From NCBI GenBank assembly GCA_964611755.1, contig CAZTBB010000047.1:1-14689 (forward strand): a stretch of DNA of 14,689 nucleotides. The letters are read 5' to 3'. Position numbers and translations under genes: made by a program. A model generated the notes under the pieces. The model saw nothing but the letters and a program-made list of their open reading frames with translations, ran no database searches and was not told the DNA's origin. The stretch comes from CAZTBB01 sp964611755. Lineage in GTDB: Bacteria; Pseudomonadota; Alphaproteobacteria; Micavibrionales; Micavibrionaceae. Shown one piece after another: positions 6,873-13,334 of the stretch; positions within the stretch are counted from its first letter, which is position 1, and every line of letters starts with the position of its first letter.

Positions 6873-7291
6873 ATTTTTTCTCCTTCATGATTCATGTGAT
6901 TAAGTGTTTTCTTTTTGAGATGGCGATAGAGTTGCCATGGGGTAAAAATAAAGAACTGGTGCAAGCCCAATAAGCGCTTCACAGCTTCTACGCATGTGAA
7001 CAACATAAAAGGAGCAGGCTTGGAGTGCGTATGGTTAAGGTCAGCACTCAGCACGCGATGCCCTCGCTCTTGCATCCAAGCGGGAAGATCAAAATCTGCA
7101 GGCAAATGATGCACATATATTTCTGTATGATTGGATAGCGGATCGACGCTAATCCAATTTTTGCCATCATTGAGCAGAACAAAACAATGCCGAAATCCCG
7201 GCTTTAAAATTCTTAGCCAATTCAAATCGGCCTGCCCGGAAAAAACCACCCAAGCCCGTTGAGGTTTTTGTTCAATAAACGCTGCTTTCAT
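6860..7291 (-). CDS. Phage protein, possible permuted papain-like (NlpC/P60-type) fold, 143 aa
   Basis: I do not recognise a named family. The sequence has KPGFRHCFVLL (His35, Cys36) before a beta hairpin containing WISVDP (Asp50), and later PFMLFTCVEAVKRLLG with Cys100 at the start of a helix, then FTPWQLYRHL. A His early and a Cys at the head of a late helix is the residue order of circularly permuted NlpC/P60 or LRAT-like proteins, some of which act as amidases or peptidases. A cell-wall or processing role is therefore possible but not shown. AGGGAG precedes the ATG, which directly abuts the stop of the upstream gene. It overlaps the proline-rich gene by 13 bases. There is no signal peptide. 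Confidence 0.7.
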   Translation of the reverse strand: MKAAFIEQKPQRAWVVFSGQADLNWLRILKPGFRHCFVLLNDGKNWISVDPLSNHTEIYVHHLPADFDLPAWMQERGHRVLSADLNHTHSKPAPFMLFTCVEAVKRLLGLHQFFIFTPWQLYRHLKKKTLNHMNHEGEKIWAV

Positions 7292-7741
7292 TTATGAATA
7301 CTCCCTAACGGCATATTCTTGCCCCACCACAAGAGCTTGTTTTTGCCAACCGCTATGAGGTTCGCGCGTGCGGGTACATAAAATTCCCTTTTTCATCAAG
7401 GGGGGCGTCATACGATCAAGCGCTTCATTCCATAGGCTGTAAGCGCGGCGTTCTTTAATACGATCCGGATCGGGGGCCATATTTCGTCGCCCATAATGCC
7501 GGAGAACCAGCAAATGATCGCGCACAAGACGGCGCTGCCTGTAAAGACGATCAAGGATATTGAGGATATCCAATGGCTCGCATGGGCGTGGAACAGTTGA
7601 TGCGCCGGCAACATAACGTGCGCCATCATTTTTGGCCTGCTGAGCGGCAATAAACCAGAACCACACATCTTCTACTCTATCAAATGGAATTGTTTTTTGC
7701 GTAAACCCGAAGGGCGATGTGTTCTTGTCTATTGTCTTCAT
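7292..7741 (-). CDS. First gene of the phage operon, unknown function, 149 aa
   Basis: Not recognised. The protein is basic and mostly helical, with RVEDVWFWFIAAQQAKNDGA, then RPCEPLDILNILDRLYRQRR, LRHYGRRNMAPDPDRIKERR and LWNEALDRMTPPLMKKGIL. The arginine-rich helices could bind nucleic acid, but I see no clear helix-turn-helix or Walker motif, so calling it a small terminase subunit would be speculation. I start at the ATG at 7741 (GGAG 9 bases upstream, with AAGG closer). The frame is open to a GTG at 7780, but that codon lies inside the SOS box and close to the predicted transcription start. The stop directly adjoins the next ATG. It is the gene nearest the LexA-controlled promoter. Confidence 0.75.
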   Translation of the reverse strand: MKTIDKNTSPFGFTQKTIPFDRVEDVWFWFIAAQQAKNDGARYVAGASTVPRPCEPLDILNILDRLYRQRRLVRDHLLVLRHYGRRNMAPDPDRIKERRAYSLWNEALDRMTPPLMKKGILCTRTREPHSGWQKQALVVGQEYAVREYS

Positions 7742-7774
7742 ATATCCTTGCTCCAACCTTTTTAAATTACAAAT

Positions 7775-7789
7775 GTTCACTTTATGTTC
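7775..7789. promoter_or_regulatory. LexA (SOS) box GTTC-N7-GTTC at the head of the phage operon
   Basis: GTTCACTTTATGTTC is an exact match to the alphaproteobacterial LexA operator, the direct repeat GTTC-N7-GTTC. It covers the predicted start of the leftward phage transcript, where bound LexA would block initiation. It also lies upstream of the divergent S24 regulator and could influence it. LexA binding is inferred from the match and its position. Confidence 0.7.
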
Positions 7790-7791
7790 TA

Positions 7792-7820
7792 TTTATGCTA
7801 GAAAGAACTTCAGGAGTCAA
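7792..7820 (-). promoter_or_regulatory. Promoter of the leftward phage operon
   Basis: Reading leftwards: -35 TTGACT (7820-7815, 5 of 6), a 17-base spacer, and -10 CATAAA (7797-7792, 4 of 6). The start point would be near 7785, within the SOS box. It would serve the run of closely spaced genes from the 149-aa protein to the scaffold. Confidence 0.55.
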
Positions 7821-7827
7821 GAAAAAT

Positions 7828-7884
7828 ATGAATATATTCCTATTTACTTCAAAACTTATATATGGGACTTTTATCCTATGTTGA
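7828..7884 (+). CDS. Possible 18-codon leader peptide coupled to the S24 regulator
   Basis: A short frame encoding MNIFLFTSKLIYGTFILC starts after AGGAG (7812-7816, spacing 11) and ends at a TGA (7882-7884) that overlaps the regulator start in ATGTTGA. The regulator ATG itself has only a weak ribosome site (GGGA, 10 bases away). Translational coupling would explain this. The peptide is hydrophobic with no known similarity, and it may be chance. Confidence 0.3.
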   Translation: MNIFLFTSKLIYGTFILC

Positions 7885-8525
7885 AACATAAAGACATTTG
7901 GCACGGGATCGATAGGCTGGCGCAGAGCTCGGGCTACTCACCTTCCGGACTGGCAAAAAAAGCCGGGCTTGACCCAACATCTTTTAACAAAAGCAAGCGT
8001 GTAAGCCGTGAAGGCAAAGAACGCTGGCCATCTACCGAAAGTATCGCAAAAATTCTATCTGTAACCGGTGTCACAATGAACGATTTCATATCATTGATTG
8101 ATACCGAAGCAAGTGACCATGCCACCAGAGATGCCGGCCTTAAAATTCCGGTTATCGGATTTGCGCAGGCAGGCGCGGAAGGATTTTTTGATGAAGACGG
8201 CTATCCTGCAGGTGATCAATGGGATGAAACGGATTTACCTGCCATCCAACATGACAGCGGAGCATATGGCATTATGGTCAGCGGTGATTCAATGGAGCCT
8301 CTCTACCGTCAGGGCGATATTCTGATTGTCTATCCCGATGCACAGCTTCGTAAGGGGGATCGCGCTGTTATTCGCCTGAAGGATGGCTCTGTCATGGCAA
8401 AGGAAATTTTAAAACGCGGGTCAAAAACGCTTGTCCTCAAGTCGCTTAACCCTGATTTTGATGATATAAACCTCAACACACATGATATAGATTGGATTGC
8501 ACGCATCGCATGGGTCACTCAGTAA
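7878..8525 (+). CDS. Helix-turn-helix regulator with S24 (LexA/CI-type) peptidase domain
   Basis: A 215-aa protein. The N-terminal DNA-binding domain includes SGYSPSGLAKKAGLDPTSFN and RWPSTESIAKILSVTGV. The C-terminal S24 domain has the nucleophile Ser138 in GDSMEP and general base Lys175 in SVMAKEI. A candidate self-cleavage bond is Ala98-Gly99 in GFAQAGAEG, so RecA-stimulated autocleavage is possible. The MLKHKDIW start and the DPTSFNKSKR...RWPSTESI block match a conserved alphaproteobacterial chromosomal regulator, so I favour a host gene over a phage CI. Its position divergent from the phage operon, sharing the SOS-box region, still allows a role as repressor. The longer frame from 7719 is not used because it would cross the SOS box and promoter. 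Targets are unknown. Confidence 0.85.
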   Translation: MLKHKDIWHGIDRLAQSSGYSPSGLAKKAGLDPTSFNKSKRVSREGKERWPSTESIAKILSVTGVTMNDFISLIDTEASDHATRDAGLKIPVIGFAQAGAEGFFDEDGYPAGDQWDETDLPAIQHDSGAYGIMVSGDSMEPLYRQGDILIVYPDAQLRKGDRAVIRLKDGSVMAKEILKRGSKTLVLKSLNPDFDDINLNTHDIDWIARIAWVTQ

Positions 8526-8604
8526 ATCTGCTCAAGAATATTGATTTAACACCCAAAACATGTACTGATAAGCCACCATATAATAAAGACATAAGGAGTA
8601 AGTG

Positions 8605-9294
8605 ATGCATGATGAACGTTCTAAAGAGATAGGCTTGGAAGCTGGCAAGATTTTGCTTGATACAAAATCCGTTCTTTTTAATGCACGTGAACCCTTTGTT
8701 TTGACATCTGGCCGCGTCAGCCCTGTTTATATTGATTGCCGCCGTCTTATTTCATTCCCTCAAGAGCGCGATATTCTCATGGATTTTGCCGTTGAAAAAC
8801 TCCACAACGAAATTGGTGACCAGGAACTGGATTACATTGCGGGCGGCGAAACAGCCGGAATTCCCTATGCTGCCTTTATTGCCCAGGCCATGCACAAACC
8901 AATGCTTTATGTGCGCAAAAAGCCAAAAGGATTTGGCCGTATGGCTCAAATTGAAGGTGTTCTTAACGAAGACGGCAGCCCAAAAGTTATCTTAATTGAA
9001 GACTTGCAAACAGATGGCGGTAGCAAAAAGACATTCATTGAAGCTCTGCGCAATGCCGGCGCCGAAATTTCTCACGCATTTGTTGTCTTTCATTACGGTA
9101 TTTTCAAAGAGAGTGAAGCCAATATGAAGGCGCTCGGGATTCAACTTCATGCCCTCACAAACTGGTGGCACGTGCTCGATGTTGCAAAGGAAAATGCCTA
9201 TTTTGATGATGAAACTCTGGCCGAGGTTGAATCATTCCTCAATGACCCCATAGGCTGGTCTGATAAGAACGCAGATAAGGCCGCTCAAAACTAA
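8605..9294 (+). CDS. pyrE: Orotate phosphoribosyltransferase
   Basis: Converts orotate and PRPP to orotidine 5'-phosphate, the fifth step of de novo pyrimidine synthesis, in the cytoplasm. The 229-aa protein has the flexible catalytic loop RKKPKGFGR (residues 104-112) and the PRPP-binding motif VILIEDLQTDGGSK (128-141). The DLxTDGGSK form is seen in the longer PyrE proteins of Alphaproteobacteria, against about 213 aa in E. coli. I start at the ATG at 8605, 6 bases after AAGGAG; an in-frame GTG at 8602 is too close. A TATAAT at 8579-8584 could be a -10 box, but no matching -35 box is seen. nadK follows after 17 bases, so the two probably form an operon. Confidence 0.95.
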   Translation: MHDERSKEIGLEAGKILLDTKSVLFNAREPFVLTSGRVSPVYIDCRRLISFPQERDILMDFAVEKLHNEIGDQELDYIAGGETAGIPYAAFIAQAMHKPMLYVRKKPKGFGRMAQIEGVLNEDGSPKVILIEDLQTDGGSKKTFIEALRNAGAEISHAFVVFHYGIFKESEANMKALGIQLHALTNWWHVLDVAKENAYFDDETLAEVESFLNDPIGWSDKNADKAAQN

Positions 9295-9311
9295 GAAAGC
9301 TGGAATACTTT

Positions 9312-10082
9312 ATGGCTGAGTTTTCAAAAATCGCTATCCATGCCGCCCAAAAGCCCCGCGCGCAAAAGGCCGCCGAAGAATTAACCTCCATCTATGGATC
9401 TGTCCCGATAGAAGACGCCGATTGTCTTGTCGTTCTTGGCGGGGATGGCGGTATGCTGCACGCTCTCCACGATACAATGGATCACAACATTCCGATTTAC
9501 GGCATGAATATGGGCACTCTTGGTTTTCTTATGAATACATATGAGCGTGAAAACCTTTATGAACGCATCAATCAGGCCAATCGTATTGAAATCCATCCTT
9601 TGCGCATGAAGGCAACCGACAAGCATGGAGAAACCCACGATGTTCTCGCGTTTAATGAGGTGTCTTTACTGCGGGAAACTCATCGCACAGCAAAAATAGC
9701 AATCTCGATTAACGGAAAAAAGCGCCTGGAAGAGCTTGTTTGCGATGGTGTAATGGTCAGCACGGCCATGGGCAGCACGGCCTATAACTCCTCTGCTGGC
9801 GGTCCGATTTTGCCGCTTTATGCGAATGTTTTGCCCATCACTCCCATTAGCTCCTTTAGGCCAAGACGGTGGAGTGGTGCGCTCGTAAAAAACGATTCCA
9901 GCATTGCATTGAAAATACTCAGGCCAAATGAGAGGCCCGTTAGTGCCACCGCCGACTCAACCGAAATTCGTGATGTGATTGAGGTTGAGATCCATGAATC
10001 CACATCTGTGTGCCGCACGCTTCTTTTTGATGAGAACAGCCATCTGCAAGAACGCATTTACGCGGAGCAATTCTCTGAATAA
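9312..10082 (+). CDS. nadK: NAD kinase
   Basis: Phosphorylates NAD to NADP in the cytoplasm, using ATP or polyphosphate. The 256-aa protein has the signature VVLGGDGGML (GGDG at residues 43-46), the NE pair at 115-116, CDGVMVSTAMGSTAYNSSAG around 144-162 and TPISSFRPRRW, all hallmarks of bacterial NAD kinases. Length is normal for Alphaproteobacteria. The ribosome site before the ATG is weak (a GGA), so translation may depend partly on coupling with pyrE, 17 bases upstream. It converges on purC with only 3 bases between the stop codons and no visible terminator, so the two transcripts probably overlap. Confidence 0.95.
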   Translation: MAEFSKIAIHAAQKPRAQKAAEELTSIYGSVPIEDADCLVVLGGDGGMLHALHDTMDHNIPIYGMNMGTLGFLMNTYERENLYERINQANRIEIHPLRMKATDKHGETHDVLAFNEVSLLRETHRTAKIAISINGKKRLEELVCDGVMVSTAMGSTAYNSSAGGPILPLYANVLPITPISSFRPRRWSGALVKNDSSIALKILRPNERPVSATADSTEIRDVIEVEIHESTSVCRTLLFDENSHLQERIYAEQFSE

Positions 10083-10085
10083 GAC

Positions 10086-10937
10086 TTACACTTTTCGTGG
10101 CTTTGGCTTATTGATTTCTTTTAACTTGCGCTCTTTTGCAAGCTCATTTTCAATCTGATCAAGCCCGGCAGCAATTTGCTCATTAATATTACCGCCTTCG
10201 ATAATCCCGCCTTTAGGAATCAAGCCGAGCCTTTCGGCAACATATTGATAGCCCTCCACCAAATCACCCAGATCATATCGGAAGCGGTCTTTATCGAGCT
10301 TTTCACCTGTTTTAACATCCCATAAGCGGCAATTATCCGGTGATAATTCATCCGCAAGAATAATGTAGAGCTCACCCTCTTCGCCCCAGAGGCGGCCAAA
10401 TTCCACTTTAAAGTCAACAAGCTGAAGACCAATGCCTGCAAACAAGCCGTTTAAATAGTCATTGATGCGCCATGACATCGCCACCATTTCTTCTAACTCA
10501 TAAGGATCGGCCCATCCAAATGTAATGATATGCTCATCACTAATCATGGGGTCGCCAAGCTCATCTTTTTTGTAATAAAATTCGATCAAAGGCCTTTGCA
10601 AGACTGTGCCCTCTTTGATTCCAAGGCGCTTAACCAAAGATCCAGCGGCAACATTACGGATCACAACCTCGATTGGGATAATATCAACCTTACGCACCAA
10701 TTGCTCCCGCATGTTAATGGAGCGGATAAAATGCGTTGGAATGCCAATTGATTCGATCTTGGTCATTAAATGCGCTGAAATACGGTTGTTCAAAACGCCC
10801 TTACCGGCAATTACATCATGCTTTTCAGCATTAAAAGCCGTCGCGTCATCCTTAAAATAGGTCACAAAAGTGTTTTGATCCGGGCCTTCATATATAATTT
10901 TGGCCTTACCTTCATAAATTTTTGTGCGTCTTGCCAT
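10086..10937 (-). CDS. purC: SAICAR synthetase (phosphoribosylaminoimidazole-succinocarboxamide synthase)
   Basis: Joins CAIR and aspartate with ATP to make SAICAR, a late step of purine synthesis. The 283-aa protein has the N-terminal ATP-site segment YEGKAKIIYEG and both family signatures: IIPIEVVIRNVAAGS (residues 86-100) and LVDFKVEFG (173-181), plus ADELSPDNCRLWD. It is about 30 residues longer than the usual form of around 250, because of a charged Lys/Glu-rich tail from about residue 251. It is divergent from the zeta-subunit gene and convergent with nadK. The ribosome site is poor (AAGAGA). purS, purQ and purL do not follow it here, unlike in many relatives. Confidence 0.95.
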   Translation of the reverse strand: MARRTKIYEGKAKIIYEGPDQNTFVTYFKDDATAFNAEKHDVIAGKGVLNNRISAHLMTKIESIGIPTHFIRSINMREQLVRKVDIIPIEVVIRNVAAGSLVKRLGIKEGTVLQRPLIEFYYKKDELGDPMISDEHIITFGWADPYELEEMVAMSWRINDYLNGLFAGIGLQLVDFKVEFGRLWGEEGELYIILADELSPDNCRLWDVKTGEKLDKDRFRYDLGDLVEGYQYVAERLGLIPKGGIIEGGNINEQIAAGLDQIENELAKERKLKEINKPKPRKV

Positions 10938-10984
10938 TTTTAATCTCTTTTAAAATTTTTAAGCGTTATTATAGTTAATGAGTC

Positions 10985-11013
10985 AGTATAATCTGTTCAA
11001 ACATATGAAACAA
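10985..11013 (-). promoter_or_regulatory. Candidate promoter of purC
   Basis: Reading leftwards: TTGTTT (11013-11008, 3 of 6), a 17-base spacer, and TATACT (10990-10985, 5 of 6). The start would be about 40 bases before purC. The same DNA carries TATAAT rightwards (10987-10992), which could be the -10 of the divergent zeta gene, though I see no good -35 for it. No purine riboswitch or PurR-like operator is evident. Confidence 0.4.
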
Positions 11014-11079
11014 AGACTATCTGAAAAGACTGTCTAATCTATTTGCAAAAGAATTACACGAAAAAAGGAGACCGTACCC

Positions 11080-11400
11080 ATGTCAAATCTCGATAACCGT
11101 AAAGAAGCAGAAGAAGCCAAATATGCGCATAGCGAAAAACTTAGCTTTGAAGTAGAAGCACGTTGCTCCAAATTGTTTGGACTATGGGCTGCCGAACAGC
11201 TTGGCATCGAGGGCGATGATGCCATCTCTTATGCCGGCGAAGTCGTAGCCGCCAATCTGGAAGAGCCAGGTTTTGATGATATTCTTCGTAAAGTCAGGGC
11301 AGATTTTGATGCAAAAGGTTTGGAAATTTCCGATCACCTCATGGATGTGCATCTTGACAAATCTCTGGAAGAGGCCAAAAAGCAGCTATTAGAGGGATAA
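11080..11400 (+). CDS. F1FO-ATPase zeta subunit (DUF1476 family)
   Basis: A 106-aa helical protein starting MSNLDNRKEAEEAKYAHSEK and continuing ARCSKLFGLWAAEQLG, GDDAISYAGEVVAANLEEPG and DILRKVRAD. This matches the DUF1476 family, shown in Paracoccus denitrificans to be the zeta subunit that inhibits ATP hydrolysis by F1FO-ATP synthase. The mobile N-terminus is the inhibitory part in that protein. The family is essentially alphaproteobacterial, which is a good taxonomic marker for this window. AAGGAG lies 9 bases before the ATG. It stands alone between purC (divergent) and a strong terminator, and linkage to purC is common in the class. Confidence 0.88.
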   Translation: MSNLDNRKEAEEAKYAHSEKLSFEVEARCSKLFGLWAAEQLGIEGDDAISYAGEVVAANLEEPGFDDILRKVRADFDAKGLEISDHLMDVHLDKSLEEAKKQLLEG

Positions 11401-11424
11401 TACAGAGACATTTTTTTGTAGATC

Positions 11425-11459
11425 AAAAAAACTCTACAGAAAAATCTGTAGAGTTTTTT
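11425..11459. terminator. Rho-independent terminator after the zeta-subunit gene
   Basis: A near-perfect palindrome: seven As plus CTCTACAG (11425-11439), a 6-base loop, then CTGTAGAG plus six Ts (11446-11459). The U tract is present in both directions, but the zeta gene is the evident user, ending 24 bases upstream. Confidence 0.9.
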
Positions 11460-11601
11460 AAATCCCCATTCGAACCCACTGAATTTTTTATTCTGATTGG
11501 AATATTAGTAAAATCTTGTGAAAATGCAAGCCCGTTTTTACTTCAACCTTGAATAAATAGATGTTAAAAACTATGTCATATAAGAAAAAGGACACAGCGC
11601 A

Positions 11602-11838
11602 ATGCCCATGGATGCCAAAGAAATTGAACGCATGTTGAAGGAAGGAATTCCCGATGCACAGGTTCATATAGAAGATTTAAGAGGTGATGGCGATCATTAC
11701 GCCGCCTATATCACATCTGCATCCTTTGAAGGGTTATCCCGTGTTCAACAACATCAAAAAGTCTATGAGGCATTACAAGGCAAAATGAAGGATGAGCTTC
11801 ATGCCTTGGCTATCCAAACCTCTGTTCCTAAAAAATAA
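11602..11838 (+). CDS. bolA: BolA-family protein
   Basis: A 78-aa BolA/IbaG-type protein with the core IPDAQVHIEDLRGDGDHYAA, then FEGLSRVQQHQKVYEAL and DELHALAIQT. His residues in these segments are the positions through which BolA proteins share a [2Fe-2S] cluster with monothiol glutaredoxins. Such a glutaredoxin is encoded 10 bases downstream, so the pair probably acts together in iron-sulfur trafficking or iron sensing. I use the ATG at 11602, 9 bases after AAGGA; the ATG two codons later is also possible. Upstream, 11461-11601 holds no gene. A TTGAAT near 11550 could be a -35 box, but its -10 is weak. Confidence 0.9.
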   Translation: MPMDAKEIERMLKEGIPDAQVHIEDLRGDGDHYAAYITSASFEGLSRVQQHQKVYEALQGKMKDELHALAIQTSVPKK

Positions 11839-11848
11839 GGAGTTCATA

Positions 11849-12187
11849 ATGGAAAATGTAATATTTGATCGCATCAGAAAAGATATCGAAAACAATGATG
11901 TTGTGCTTTACATGAAGGGTGAGGCAGCCTTTCCACAATGCGGTTTTTCTGCCCTTGTTGTACAGGTTCTATCGACGCTTGGGGTTAACTTCAAAGACAT
12001 TAATGTATTGGAAGATGATGAAATTCGCCAAGGGATCAAAGACTTTACTAACTGGCCTACCATTCCCCAACTCTATGTCAAAGGTGAATTTGTTGGCGGC
12101 TGCGATATTATTCGTGAAATGTATGAAACAGGCGAGCTGCAAGACCTTATGAAAGAAAAAGGTGTTGCCACAAGCAACGCCGCATAA
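11849..12187 (+). CDS. grxD: Monothiol glutaredoxin (Grx4 type)
   Basis: A 112-aa single-domain monothiol glutaredoxin that carries and transfers [2Fe-2S] clusters with glutathione. The active site is CGFS in FPQCGFSA, preceded by VVLYMKGE with the conserved Lys. The glutathione-binding NWPTIPQLYVKGEFVGGCDI block follows. Length is standard. The frame is open upstream to 11792, inside bolA, but the ATG at 11849 has AAGGAG, beginning within the bolA stop codon, at good spacing. It forms an operon with bolA. It converges on rodA with only 16 bases between the stops and no clear terminator. Confidence 0.95.
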   Translation: MENVIFDRIRKDIENNDVVLYMKGEAAFPQCGFSALVVQVLSTLGVNFKDINVLEDDEIRQGIKDFTNWPTIPQLYVKGEFVGGCDIIREMYETGELQDLMKEKGVATSNAA

Positions 12188-12203
12188 GATTTGCGCTTTT
12201 TGC

Positions 12204-13334
12204 TTAGTGCGGGCTCATTAATTTTTGTTCCCTATGAATATTGCAGGACATGATAAGCCCGAAGCCAATCATGACAGAGAGCATAGCTGTCCCACCGTAT
12301 GAAAACAGCGGTAAGGGTGCCCCGACAACCGGAATAAGCCCCATCACCATAGCAATGTTAATAAAGACATAGAGCGAAAAATTAACCGTTAACCCCAGAG
12401 CAAGATAGCGCCCGAAATTATGACGGCATTTTTTTGCAATCATATGACCATAGGCAAATATGACCCCGAAAAGGACAAGCAATAAGCCGCCCCCCAAAAG
12501 GCCCCATTCTTCTGCCCAGAGTGTGAAAATAAAATCCGTCTGCTTTTCCGGCAAAAAATTCAAGTGACTTTGCGAGCCCTGCAAGAACCCTTTTCCTTCA
12601 ATGCCGCCGGAACCCAGAGCAATCTTGGATTGCGTAATGTGATACCCGGCCCCTAAAGGATCGCTCTCGGGGTCCAGAAAGGTCAAAACACGTTTCTTTT
12701 GATACGGGTGAAGTACATGCCATATGATAGGCAGAGATATTGCGCCGATGCCTGCCAGAACACCAAAAAGCCAATACGAAACCCCGACCATCAAAAACAT
12801 TGCTCCTCCGGCCATCACAATCATCAGGGATGTCCCCAGATCTGGCTGAAATAAAACCAGCATAACAGGCGCCATTATAATCAGTGCTGGCGGTATCAAA
12901 AACTTCACCCGCCGGACATCCTCCAAACTTGCTGTGTGAAAATAACGGGCCAGAGCCATCACCACCGCTATCTTCATCAATTCGGACGGCTGTAATCTTA
13001 TAAAACCAAGATCAATCCAACGCTGGGCCCCCATACCGACATGGCCCATAATTTCAACGACCAGCAATAAAAACAGCCCCAAAAAGAAGATTGGCCATGT
13101 CAATTTGTACCAAAAGCGAATATTGATCAGGGCGACAAAAATCATAATGAAAAAACAAACAATAAACCGAATAATCTGCCGCGATGCCCATGGGTTAAAC
13201 TCACCGCCTGCAGCCGAATACAGAGCCATAAAGCCGGCACACGCCAAAATAGTTATCAAGGCAATCAAACCAAAGTTTAAATGCGTGATCTTATACCATA
13301 AGGATTGCTCATGGGCTGTGGCCAGGCTACTCAT
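12204..13334 (-). CDS. rodA: Rod-shape peptidoglycan glycosyltransferase RodA
   Basis: A 376-aa inner-membrane SEDS-family protein with about ten hydrophobic segments. It polymerises lipid II during cell elongation, together with PBP2. Family motifs are present: QRWIDLGFIRLQPSELMKIA (residues 104-123), FQPDLGTSLM (Asp165), LNFLPEKQTDFIFTLWAEEW with the catalytic-region Asp267, and PVVGAPLPLFSYGGTAML near the C-terminus. The ATG at 13334 overlaps the mrdA stop as ATGA, so the two are translationally coupled; AAGGA lies 8 bases upstream. Gene order mrdA-rodA is the usual elongasome arrangement. Confidence 0.95.
   Translation of the reverse strand: MSSLATAHEQSLWYKITHLNFGLIALITILACAGFMALYSAAGGEFNPWASRQIIRFIVCFFIMIFVALINIRFWYKLTWPIFFLGLFLLLVVEIMGHVGMGAQRWIDLGFIRLQPSELMKIAVVMALARYFHTASLEDVRRVKFLIPPALIIMAPVMLVLFQPDLGTSLMIVMAGGAMFLMVGVSYWLFGVLAGIGAISLPIIWHVLHPYQKKRVLTFLDPESDPLGAGYHITQSKIALGSGGIEGKGFLQGSQSHLNFLPEKQTDFIFTLWAEEWGLLGGGLLLVLFGVIFAYGHMIAKKCRHNFGRYLALGLTVNFSLYVFINIAMVMGLIPVVGAPLPLFSYGGTAMLSVMIGFGLIMSCNIHREQKLMSPH

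Noticed and set aside
7719..7877. A 53-residue N-terminal extension of the S24 regulator
   Set aside because: It would run across the SOS box and phage promoter, has no suitable start site, and the MLKHKDIW start matches the family.
7742..8525. Calling the S24 regulator the prophage CI repressor
   Set aside because: Its sequence pattern fits a widespread alphaproteobacterial chromosomal regulator and no phage early genes are beside it, so a phage origin is not supported.
8556..8584. A sigma70 promoter directly before pyrE based on TATAAT at 8579-8584
   Set aside because: No acceptable -35 at 16-18 bases; retained only as a remark in the pyrE entry.
11463..11485. A TTCGAACC stretch resembling a tRNA T-loop, possibly a tRNA fragment or attachment site
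   Set aside because: The flanking bases do not form a T-stem on either strand and no acceptor, D or anticodon arm is present.
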